Origin: Fimbriimonadaceae bacterium
GTDB taxonomy: Bacteria > Armatimonadota > Fimbriimonadia > Fimbriimonadales > Fimbriimonadaceae
Length of the DNA stretch: 6,658 bases
Assembly (NCBI GenBank): GCA_014380605.1
Contig: JACMJO010000459.1
Location: 1-6,658 of the forward strand
Direction: 5' to 3'
The position numbers and the translations under genes were made by a program. Positions 1-5,922 of the stretch are shown one piece after another; within the stretch, counting starts at the first letter, position 1; each line of letters opens with the position of its first letter. The notes beneath the pieces are model-generated. The model searched no databases, was not told the origin of the DNA, and was given only the letters and a program-made list of their open reading frames with translations.

Positions 1-83
1 CCCGGGCGGTAGGTTCGACGGGTGATCTGATCCCGAACCCTTCCCGCAACTTGCTCGTAGAGTCGATGCCCGATCGCTGCCAT
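1..83 (-). CDS. GntR-family transcription regulator, N-terminal fragment (runs off left edge)
   Basis: A minus-strand ATG at 83-81 opens a frame that stays open to the window edge (27 codons plus 2 bases). The translation reads MAAIGHRLYEQVAGRVRDQI followed by TRRTYRP. The pattern LYEQVA-x-R-[IV]-R-x-x-I-x-x-x-x-Y-x-P-G is the start of the GntR-type winged helix-turn-helix, the part just before the conserved 'G-D-x-L-P-S' segment, which would lie outside the window. GntR regulators bind DNA as dimers and respond to a metabolite through a C-terminal domain; that domain is not visible here, so the subfamily and ligand are unknown. The start fits the family, because the domain begins within about the first 7 residues. 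No Shine-Dalgarno site precedes the ATG, but TACAGT lies 6 bases upstream, which would suit a leaderless mRNA. It is divergent from the DUF2917-like gene and could regulate it; that is inference. The plus strand in the codon-aligned frame is also open to base 116 but looks like a shadow of this gene. Confidence 0.8.
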   Translation of the reverse strand, partial: MAAIGHRLYEQVAGRVRDQITRRTYRP

Positions 84-89
84 AAGATT

Positions 90-95
90 ACTGTA
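90..95 (-). promoter_or_regulatory. Candidate -10 box of the gntR-like gene
   Basis: On the minus strand these bases read TACAGT, a TAnnnT -10 element, and exactly 6 bases separate it from the ATG at 83. Transcription would then begin at or next to the start codon, giving a leaderless message, in line with the absence of a Shine-Dalgarno site. The -35 position (bases 113-118, minus-strand CTTTAA with a 17-base spacer) is a poor match to TTGACA, so the call rests on the -10 and its spacing. Confidence 0.4.
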
Positions 96-120
96 GCCGC
101 TGTTCCTTCCGATTAAAGGA

Positions 121-126
121 TACAAT
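121..126 (+). promoter_or_regulatory. Candidate -10 box for the DUF2917-like gene
   Basis: TACAAT is a good match to the TATAAT -10 consensus on the plus strand. No convincing -35 lies 16-18 bases upstream. If it is used, transcription would begin near base 133 and leave a 5' leader of about 100 bases, which would contain the inverted-repeat cluster at 131-169. A second TAnnnT, TAGTAT at 175-180, is an alternative with a shorter leader. Confidence 0.3.
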
Positions 127-130
127 TTCG

Positions 131-169
131 AGTCTGAGTGTCCAACACAGTCTGGACCCAGGCGACTGT
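131..169. repeat. Cluster of overlapping short inverted and direct repeats
   Basis: Three inverted repeats overlap here. GTGT/ACAC at 138-141 and 145-148 has a 3-base loop. GTCCA/TGGAC at 140-144 and 153-157 has an 8-base loop. ACAGTC/GACTGT at 147-152 and 164-169 has perfect 6-base arms and an inner CTGG/CCAG pair at 152-155 and 158-161. AGTCTG also occurs as a direct repeat at 131-136 and 149-154. The second and third structures share bases and cannot form together in RNA. The cluster may be an operator for the divergent GntR-like regulator or a structured leader. The arms are short, so chance is not excluded. Confidence 0.35.
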
Positions 170-225
170 ACCCTTAGTATCCCTTCGCCGATCCCTCGGA
201 CGTAGAAGTGGTTAAGAGTCCTTAA

Positions 226-232
226 GAGGAGG
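226..232 (+). promoter_or_regulatory. Strong Shine-Dalgarno site for the DUF2917-like gene
   Basis: GAGGAGG lies 4 bases before the ATG at 237 and fixes that start. It contrasts with the gntR-like, moxR-like and ROK genes, whose starts have no comparable site. Just upstream, TTAAG/CTTAA (212-216 and 221-225) forms a short AT-rich dyad next to the site. Confidence 0.75.
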
Positions 233-236
233 AGCC

Positions 237-455
237 ATGAACCAAAAACTAAATACCCTCGACCGCCACAACACTTTTCAGATGAACAGTCCGAGCCGCG
301 TCTTCGTTGAAGTCGTGCAAGGTACCGCCTACGTGACTCGCGAGGGCGATAACCGAGACTACATCGTGAATGCGGGCGAGGAACTTCGCCTCGACGGGCG
401 GGGCCTGGTCGTAATCGAGGGCTTTCCCAACGCCGCATTCCAAGTCTGCGCCTGA
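237..455 (+). CDS. Small DUF2917-like protein
   Basis: This 72-residue protein has no signal peptide or membrane segment and is probably cytoplasmic. The core at residues about 22-70 reads as a small beta-rich, cupin-like domain: V-x-G-x-[AV]-[YW]-V-T-R-E-G-D (residues 27-38), then D-Y-I-V-N-A-G-E-E-L-R-L (41-52), then a G-x-G-L-V-V-I-E-G segment. This 'G-x-x-[WY]-V-T-x-E-G-D-x-x-D-x-x-[LV]-x-x-G' pattern is characteristic of DUF2917 proteins, whose function is unknown. It lacks the clustered histidines of a metal-binding cupin, so an enzyme role is not suggested. The start is supported by a GAGGAGG site 4 bases upstream. The gene stands alone on the plus strand, divergent from a GntR-like regulator and convergent with holA; its TGA directly abuts the holA stop codon. 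The family call is fairly good; the biological role is not known. Confidence 0.8.
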   Translation: MNQKLNTLDRHNTFQMNSPSRVFVEVVQGTAYVTREGDNRDYIVNAGEELRLDGRGLVVIEGFPNAAFQVCA

Positions 456-1529
456 TTAGGCTCGTGCCGGGGTTGAGGGACGCAATGCCTCAATCATCAA
501 GAGCAACATCTGCTCAAGGGTTTCCATGCCGCTGTAAGAAGGCAGCATTCCCTTGAGCTTGGCGTCGGCATCGCTGATGAGGCCTAAGCAGTCGGTTAAC
601 TGGTCTAGCGTGGCGCCCCTGGCGGCGCGCATCGCCTTACCCTTCACGAAGGGCGCTTGCTTTTGCCATGCGGGGTTCTCCGGCAACTGACTCACAAAAC
701 TCTCCGGCAGGTCATCGGGATCGAGCCGAGCATCCAGAATCATTCTCGCCTGCCATATCAGCCTCAACTGGCGACTCATGGTGGGGAGGATGTTTCGGTA
801 GGCGGCTTCTTCGGCCTTCGTTGCCGATCCGACCAGGATTCGAAGCTGCCTCAACGCCTCGGAGCCATTTCCAGTAAGGGCGGCATCCACCATTCGGAAA
901 ACGTTCCACTCTCTGGATGGCATGGCGACCTCTCGAACGTCGGATTCGGATATCTGCTCCGCGGTCGCGACAAAGATGGCGAGTTTCTCAAGCTCATCCA
1001 TCGCCCTTGAGAGGTTTCCTCCGCACATTTCGGCTAAGGCTTCTGCCGCCTTTGGCGACATCTTCTTTCCAAGTCGCCCTGCTTCCTGTCGAATGCTTTC
1101 GACTAACTGTTTAGGGTCAGATTTGAACTCTTCGATGTATCCTCCGATTGCCCGGACTGCTTTCTCCCATTGCCCGCGAACCGTTCCGTACTTCCGCTGG
1201 CGACTCTCATCGCCCGTCTCCTCGTCCGCAATCAGGATCAAAAGGGCCGATGGCGGAAGGGAGGGCCATCCCGAGGTGTCGGGTTCCTCACATCTCAGGA
1301 GGTGCCGAACGATGACCGTTCTTCGGGTGGACAGGAAAGGCGCGGTGCCGACGGACGCGCTCCATTCGATGGGGCTGTTGTCGCCGCCGCTCATTACCTG
1401 AAGGTCGAAATCGTCTTCTAGGGTTGCCGCCGACATCAATTCCTGCATCGCTCTTAATCGAAGGGCATCTTCCTCGCCGGAGAGCAACACAACCTTGGCC
1501 GCCATAGCCTTTTCCAATGAGAACGGCAC
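456..1529 (-). CDS. holA: DNA polymerase III subunit delta (clamp loader)
   Basis: The delta subunit of the clamp-loader complex opens the beta sliding clamp during loading onto primed DNA in the cytoplasm. The 357-residue protein has the usual family length and landmarks: an N-terminal beta strand V-V-L-L-S-G-E-E-D (residues 13-21), the 'P-F-L-S-T-R-R-T-V-I-V' segment (64-74) that aligns with the family's 'P-F-x-x-x-R-x-V-V-V', the GGNLSRAMDELEKLAIF helix (170-186), and a C-terminal D-A-D-A-K-L-K-G-M helix (320-328) typical of the collar domain. It has no Walker A motif, as expected for delta. The longest reading starts at GTG 1529, 4 bases after the tgpA-like stop. ATG 1505 (349 residues) is at least as likely, because 'M-A-A-K-V-V-L-L-S-G-E' matches the usual N-terminus and a GGAAAAGG stretch precedes it. 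It is the last gene of the operon, so read-through from moxR is likely. The identification is firm; the start is not. Confidence 0.93.
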   Translation of the reverse strand: MPFSLEKAMAAKVVLLSGEEDALRLRAMQELMSAATLEDDFDLQVMSGGDNSPIEWSASVGTAPFLSTRRTVIVRHLLRCEEPDTSGWPSLPPSALLILIADEETGDESRQRKYGTVRGQWEKAVRAIGGYIEEFKSDPKQLVESIRQEAGRLGKKMSPKAAEALAEMCGGNLSRAMDELEKLAIFVATAEQISESDVREVAMPSREWNVFRMVDAALTGNGSEALRQLRILVGSATKAEEAAYRNILPTMSRQLRLIWQARMILDARLDPDDLPESFVSQLPENPAWQKQAPFVKGKAMRAARGATLDQLTDCLGLISDADAKLKGMLPSYSGMETLEQMLLLMIEALRPSTPARA

Positions 1530-1533
1530 GGTC

Positions 1534-3603
1534 CTAGGCTACCTTGGGGCGACTGGTCTTGATGTTCGACTTGAGGGTCAATATCTGCGACCGAATATCC
1601 TTGATGTCCTCTTTCGTAGGATCTTGGTTAGAGTAGAACAGCCTCTCAAACTTTGAATTCAATGCCACCGCCTTGTCCCCCTGTCCATTGAGGAAGCCGA
1701 GGACCTGAGCGACATACTCGCTTGGCGTTTGATCGAAGTTGCGAGCCTTTCCGCTTGCCCTTGCCAGGACATCTGCGAACCTCAAATACTCTCGATCCAA
1801 ATCCGACCTTGAAGGGCCAAGGTGAACCCCTCGAAAGATAGCTCGGCCGGTAAGGACCAATACGACGACAATGCCGATGCCGATGAGGACGTCGAGCGCA
1901 ATCTTGATAGCGCCAGAACTCGCTAAGCTCGATACGTTCGCCGATCCGCGCTCACCGCCCGGCACGGCTTCGGCGCCCTCTGTAGCATCAAATACCACCC
2001 ATCCGTGGTTCTCAAAGAACAACTCCGCCCATGCATGTTTCTCGGATTCGAGGATGACATACCTGCCGTCGTCGTCCTTCTCACCGCTAATCGGATAGTA
2101 GCCAACCACCATCCGGGCGGGGATTCCCACAGACCGCGCCATCACCGTCATGGCCGAGGCAAACAGGTCGCAATAGCCTTCCTTGGTTTCAAAAAGGAAG
2201 GTCTCGACGGGGTCTAAACCTGCCGGAACGGCGGCCGCCAGCAGGTTGTACTTGACTCGTCGTTCTATCTCTCGTTTGATCAATTGGGCGCGCTCATAGT
2301 CGTTTGAGCCCGAAGCCGCGCTCCGGTTTGCTAGGTCATAGACGCTGGGACGGATACCGGTGGTCGATAACAGGGCTTCCATTCCCGCGGGAACGGTTCG
2401 AATGGCATCGGTTGGATCATTTGAGGATCCGGATACGATAGATCGACCCTTGAACAAGGTCGTCTTCCCCGTTGTAATGATCGTGATCGTCGCGTCTTGA
2501 CGGATCGTCGTGTTGTCGGAGTTGTCTAGCTGAGTAAGTTCGCCGGGGACCGGAACACAGCCCAGCCTTGAGGTTATCGGCTCGATCTCAAAGTCGATGG
2601 TCTTGGGCACTTTGATCGAAACGATTGCTCGACGGGAATTGGATCGGTTCAGAACCACATCGGTTCGATCCCCGACAGGCTGGGCGGTAATGGAGGTCCA
2701 GCCGGTTGGGGCGTAGGTTTGATACACTTGGGTTCGCATATAGCGAGGTCGGTCCAGGGAAGCTCGAAAGACAGGCAGGTCGGCAACCGCGTTTGGCCCG
2801 GCTCCGATACGCATGGCGGTTGGGTCCAGGCTCGATGCGACCGCGGATGCGCTCGAGCGATTGATTGGGGCCTGAACCCGAACCGCGCCGGCAACGCCCT
2901 GGACGGATTCGCGGATGATCGGCGCGCCAAGGAAACTGAACAGAATGACGACGAACGCCGAACCGAGCGCCCATTGTGGCCCGGCAACCCACTTCCAAGG
3001 GCCACTGCGCATGCGCTCTAACTCCGTAGCCGAGCGGTCCATGCGCTCGCCAGACTGGCTGTAGCCGGACTCCTTGGCCTGTTTGAGCATGGTTCGCCCG
3101 TGGACCCTCGCCAGCAATGTCGCGAAGCACAGCAGGAATCCAAAGAAGAGCCATGTCGCGTCTCGGTACGTGTCGTAGCATCCTACGAGCCCAAAGACCG
3201 CTATGCTAGGTACTGCTTGGAACAGCAAGGTCTGGTCGCTCCAGATGAGATAGCTTCCAAACACAAGCATCCAGAGCAGGAGTCCACACACGAAGATTTG
3301 AGCCTTGAAGGGGTTGTCGGGAATAAGGTCCATCAGGCTCGGGGCCGAGAAGAAGGCGGCGAGGACTCCAGCAGTGTAGATGAAGCCATTCCACCGAACC
3401 AAACCGGTCCCGCGAATCGTCCGCATCACGGCGAAACTGATCCAGACGCCAAGCAAGGAAAGCACGACAAAAATCCATCCGGCCGTCGGGTTTGCGACCG
3501 ACATTCCGGCAGCGTATGCGGTCAGTGCCCCCGAGATTGCGGTAAGCAAATAGTCGAGCCCAGATGGATGCAGGTCTGCATACTGATCGACCGTTCGCTT
3601 CAC
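1534..3603 (-). CDS. TgpA-like membrane transglutaminase (DUF3488-transglutaminase-DUF4129)
   Basis: This is a 689-residue membrane protein of the TgpA type. Residues about 17-230 hold six or seven hydrophobic segments (near 17-35, 42-60, 73-90, 101-121, 131-142, 150-165, 212-230), matching the DUF3488 N-terminal region. A soluble part follows, with a transglutaminase-like core near 420-545. Its catalytic triad is visible: Cys478 in E-G-Y-C-D-L-F-A-S-A-M, His523 in K-H-A-W-A-E, and Asp539 in V-V-F-D-A-T. Another membrane segment lies at about 566-588, and a DUF4129-like cytoplasmic tail ends the protein (R-E-Y-L-R-F near 604-609 and T-P-S-E-Y near 626-630). The topology puts the catalytic core outside the cytoplasmic membrane. 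Members of this family act on an unknown envelope substrate, with either cross-linking or protease activity possible. The GTG start overlaps the DUF58 stop by 4 bases (GTGA) and has a strong AAAGGAGG site at 3613-3620. It is third in the operon, between DUF58 and holA. Confidence 0.93.
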   Translation of the reverse strand: MKRTVDQYADLHPSGLDYLLTAISGALTAYAAGMSVANPTAGWIFVVLSLLGVWISFAVMRTIRGTGLVRWNGFIYTAGVLAAFFSAPSLMDLIPDNPFKAQIFVCGLLLWMLVFGSYLIWSDQTLLFQAVPSIAVFGLVGCYDTYRDATWLFFGFLLCFATLLARVHGRTMLKQAKESGYSQSGERMDRSATELERMRSGPWKWVAGPQWALGSAFVVILFSFLGAPIIRESVQGVAGAVRVQAPINRSSASAVASSLDPTAMRIGAGPNAVADLPVFRASLDRPRYMRTQVYQTYAPTGWTSITAQPVGDRTDVVLNRSNSRRAIVSIKVPKTIDFEIEPITSRLGCVPVPGELTQLDNSDNTTIRQDATITIITTGKTTLFKGRSIVSGSSNDPTDAIRTVPAGMEALLSTTGIRPSVYDLANRSAASGSNDYERAQLIKREIERRVKYNLLAAAVPAGLDPVETFLFETKEGYCDLFASAMTVMARSVGIPARMVVGYYPISGEKDDDGRYVILESEKHAWAELFFENHGWVVFDATEGAEAVPGGERGSANVSSLASSGAIKIALDVLIGIGIVVVLVLTGRAIFRGVHLGPSRSDLDREYLRFADVLARASGKARNFDQTPSEYVAQVLGFLNGQGDKAVALNSKFERLFYSNQDPTKEDIKDIRSQILTLKSNIKTSRPKVA

Positions 3604-4838
3604 AGAACATCGCCTCCTTTCTCGGCAATTCGCACGACCGCGCCCGCCGCTTCCATCTCATCGGAAAAGTCGCGGATCGAATCGTCGGTCGGCTTCTTGG
3701 GATTCGGATCTTTGTAGATCAAGACGATCACCTGAACTCCAATCCCTCGTAACCGGCGGGTCAAGCCGACCATTCCGGGATCGCTCACCGAAAGCATGAT
3801 GATGAGGATGCTTCCAGCGGGAAGCAGCTTCTCATTCGCGCCAATCTCCGCCGATACGCTTGCTCGCTTATCGGCTTGCACCCGAGTGATGAGTTGATAA
3901 ATCTCGCTTAGTCGTTCTGCCCCACTCGCCCGGTTGGGGCGATCCTCAAGGGTGGGGAATTGCACCATCGAACCCTGATGCATGAGCTGTTCAGCCAGAA
4001 AAACCGCGTTGCCGCACATCTGCTCCAGGGTCGTATCTGCGCCTTGTCCAAGTTCACTGCCCTGGGTCTGCTGGATGACGATCGAGGCGGCGGTGTGAGA
4101 ACCCGCCTCAAATTCCTTGACAAGCAACTGCCCGCGACGTGCGGTGGACGCCCAGTGGATGTGCCTCAGCGAGTCTCCACTGGCATATTCGCGAACACCC
4201 CTAGGCTCGAGTCCTGCGCCGCGAGACTGGCCGCTTTCCGCCTCGCTAATTCCCCAGCCCCGAGCCACCGGCAAATCGACTTGGATGGGAATTGGGCGGG
4301 GCAACACCGTTAGCTCGACCGGGTCGGTCTCATAGACTTTGCTCATCACGACGAGGCCCAGCGCATCCGTACCGACCGCTTCCACGCCGTTCCAACGAAA
4401 CACCCCCCGCCGCAACGGTCTGAATTGGTACTGAGTGCGAATCGGTAGATCGAATGCTGGTGCAATTGGTGTGGACACCGTCTTGTCCGCAACGACTAGC
4501 CGACTCGGCAACGTGTCCGAGATCGTAATCAGGGGCCGTCGAAGCTTTCGCTCGCTCCAAACGACGATGTTGATCGTTACGGTGTCACCGACCTTGATCG
4601 AATCAGGCTCTTCGCGCTGGATTCTCAAGCCTCGGACGGAGAGCCAAGCTTGAAGCCGGCTGGCCGCGATTGTGGCGATGAGGGCCGTTCCCATGTAGAA
4701 CAGGATCGGTGTGTTGATGAGGATCGCGACGATGGCGAAGAAAAGCGCGGCCATTCCCAATGCCAGACCCACCACGCTTCGACTGCCCTGTCCGGCCATC
4801 GAGGAGCGGTTTGTCTGGTAGGAGTCGGTCTGGGCCAT
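3600..4838 (-). CDS. DUF58 (vWA-like) membrane protein
   Basis: This 412-residue protein belongs to the DUF58 family, usual partners of MoxR ATPases. Residues about 21-42 and 44-60 form two membrane segments. An immunoglobulin-like beta region follows (about 70-190), and then the DUF58 signature: R-E-Y-A-S-G-D-S-L-R-H-I-H-W-A-S-T-A-R-R-G at 216-236, ending in L-L-V-K-E-F-E. The C-terminal part (about 250-405) has the alternating strands and helices of a vWA-like fold. Where many family members carry a metal-binding D-x-S-x-S, this one reads I-V-I-Q-Q-T-Q-G-S (253-261) and lacks the aspartate. The ATG start shares its first base with the moxR stop in TAATG, which points to translational coupling; no separate Shine-Dalgarno site is obvious. 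The stop overlaps the tgpA start in GTGA. The role is presumably to connect the ATPase to an envelope or membrane substrate; this is inferred from the family. Confidence 0.93.
   Translation of the reverse strand: MAQTDSYQTNRSSMAGQGSRSVVGLALGMAALFFAIVAILINTPILFYMGTALIATIAASRLQAWLSVRGLRIQREEPDSIKVGDTVTINIVVWSERKLRRPLITISDTLPSRLVVADKTVSTPIAPAFDLPIRTQYQFRPLRRGVFRWNGVEAVGTDALGLVVMSKVYETDPVELTVLPRPIPIQVDLPVARGWGISEAESGQSRGAGLEPRGVREYASGDSLRHIHWASTARRGQLLVKEFEAGSHTAASIVIQQTQGSELGQGADTTLEQMCGNAVFLAEQLMHQGSMVQFPTLEDRPNRASGAERLSEIYQLITRVQADKRASVSAEIGANEKLLPAGSILIIMLSVSDPGMVGLTRRLRGIGVQVIVLIYKDPNPKKPTDDSIRDFSDEMEAAGAVVRIAEKGGDVL
3613..3620 (-). promoter_or_regulatory. Shine-Dalgarno site deciding the GTG start of tgpA-like gene
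   Basis: The minus strand reads AAAGGAGG, a near-complete match to the 16S anti-Shine-Dalgarno, lying inside the end of the DUF58 gene and 9 bases before GTG 3603. It justifies the GTG start. A nearby ATG at 3611-3609 is in a different frame and is not a competing start. Confidence 0.7.
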
Positions 4839-5857
4839 TAACTTACAGGTACGGGCGCCCGAACCGTTTCGATCACTTTTTGGATGAGGTCGCCGTTGCT
4901 GTCGCCTCGTGCGCGAGCTTCCGCTCTCGGCAGGACGCGGTGCGCCAAAACCGATACGGCGGTAGCCTTTACATCGTCGGGTCGAGCGAAGTCATGGCCG
5001 GTCATGGCCGCATGGGCCTGTGCTGCGCGCATCAGATGAAGGGTTCCTCGTGGTGAGGTGCCCATCAAAAGATGCGGGCTTTCCCGAGTAGCCCGGACAA
5101 GGTCCACGATGTACTCGCGAACACTGTCATGGACAAACACGTCTCGGACGTCGTTCTGAAGGTCCATGAGTTCGTTCGGATTGATGACGGTTTTGACCAA
5201 ATCGATCGGGTGGGAAATCTGTTGTCTTGCCAAGATGTCGATTTCGCTGAGCTTGCTGGGATATCCAAGGGAAACTCGGGCAAAGAACCGGTCCAATTGG
5301 GCTTCTGGCAATGGGTAGGTTCCGGTCATTTCGACCGAGTTCTGGGTCGCAACGACGAAGAAAGGGCGAGGCAACTGGCGAGTCTCGCCATCAACGGTTA
5401 CGGTTCTTTCTTCCATCGCCTCAAGTAAAGCGGATTGCGTTTTGGGTGTCGCACGATTGATCTCATCGACGAGAACCACGTTGCCAAAAATTGGGCCAGG
5501 CCGGAATGAGAATTCGCTCTCCTTCTGGTTATAGATACTTGATCCGGTTACGTCGGCAGGCAGAAGGTCAGGCGTGAACTGGATTCGGCGAAACTCTCCG
5601 CCCATCGCGATGGCCAGGGCTTTGGCGAGCGTCGTCTTGCCGACTCCAGGAATATCCTCGATGAGCAAATGGCCATTGCACAGCAGGGTCAAGACCGCCT
5701 GCTGAATGGTTTCCCGCTTGCCAACGATGACGCGCTCGACCTCGTCGATCACTGCTTCCGAACGCTCACGAATCTTCTCAATGTTCAAACTCAATACCCT
5801 CTTCTCCCGCTCTACTACTGTCTTGCCCGCCGCAACGGTTTCCTGTAAGTTGCCCAT
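4838..5857 (-). CDS. MoxR-family AAA+ ATPase
   Basis: This is a cytoplasmic AAA+ ATPase of the MoxR family, 339 residues from the chosen start. Residues about 30-70 form the N-terminal helices (V-I-V-G-K-R-E-T at 43-50). Walker A follows in E-D-I-P-G-V-G-K-T-T (67-76), with Lys74. Walker B is V-V-L-V-D-E-I-N-R (127-135). Sensor 1 is T-Q-N (171-173). The arginine finger lies in L-P-E-A-Q-L-D-R-F (183-191), and sensor 2 is T-S-P-R-G (267-271). All ATPase motifs are intact. The reading frame stays open upstream to 6013, but the family starts near ATG 5857 and the longer form would overlap the divergent ROK gene. No Shine-Dalgarno site is seen; TAGCGT lies 7 bases upstream on the minus strand. 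It heads the operon: its TAA overlaps the DUF58 ATG. MoxR proteins are thought to help assemble or activate membrane-associated complexes; the target here is unknown. Confidence 0.93.
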   Translation of the reverse strand: MGNLQETVAAGKTVVEREKRVLSLNIEKIRERSEAVIDEVERVIVGKRETIQQAVLTLLCNGHLLIEDIPGVGKTTLAKALAIAMGGEFRRIQFTPDLLPADVTGSSIYNQKESEFSFRPGPIFGNVVLVDEINRATPKTQSALLEAMEERTVTVDGETRQLPRPFFVVATQNSVEMTGTYPLPEAQLDRFFARVSLGYPSKLSEIDILARQQISHPIDLVKTVINPNELMDLQNDVRDVFVHDSVREYIVDLVRATRESPHLLMGTSPRGTLHLMRAAQAHAAMTGHDFARPDDVKATAVSVLAHRVLPRAEARARGDSNGDLIQKVIETVRAPVPVS

Positions 5858-5922
5858 TAGTTTAACGCTACGTTTAGAGATCCGGTCCCATACCCCAAAG
5901 GTCCCGATGCTAGAATCTGCCC
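5858..5922. promoter_or_regulatory. Divergent promoter region between moxR-like and ROK genes
   Basis: These 65 bases separate two opposite-facing starts. The moxR-side -10 candidate is minus-strand TAGCGT at 5865-5870, and the ROK-side candidate is TAGAAT at 5911-5916. With 17-base spacers both -35 positions would fall on the same bases, 5888-5893, although neither strand resembles TTGACA there. An imperfect dyad, TTAACG-cta-CGTTTA (5862-5876, with a perfect AACG/CGTT core), covers the moxR-side -10 and could be an operator. GTTTA is also repeated directly at 5860 and 5872. Confidence 0.45.
5908..5916 (+). promoter_or_regulatory. Extended -10 promoter of the ROK gene
   Basis: TGC-TAGAAT is an extended -10 element (TGn followed by a TATAAT-like hexamer), which can work without a good -35. 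Only 6 bases separate it from GTG 5923, so transcription would begin at about the start codon. This supports GTG 5923 over GTG 5938. Confidence 0.55.

Noticed and set aside
12..39. Inverted repeat GGTTCG/CGAACC that could be a terminator or a tRNA T-arm
   Set aside because: It lies inside the gntR-like coding frame, has no following T-run, and no other tRNA parts (acceptor, anticodon, CCA) are present.
138..215. Possible 25-codon GTG-started leader peptide in the intergenic region
   Set aside because: No Shine-Dalgarno site and no run of regulatory codons; ends just before the DUF2917-like ribosome site only by chance as far as I can see.
471..495. Hairpin GGTTGAGG/CCTCAATC near the convergent gene ends as a terminator
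   Set aside because: The stem is 8 base pairs with one G-T pair and a 9-base loop, lies in the holA coding end, and neither strand has a T-tract after it.
2588..3181. Long minus-strand frame of 197 codons inside the transglutaminase gene
   Set aside because: Same strand but a different frame from the TgpA-like protein; its arginine- and proline-rich translation is typical of an out-of-frame shadow.
3100..3717. Plus-strand open frame of 205 codons
   Set aside because: Antisense to the TgpA-like and DUF58 genes; polar, low-complexity translation without hydrophobic core or motif.
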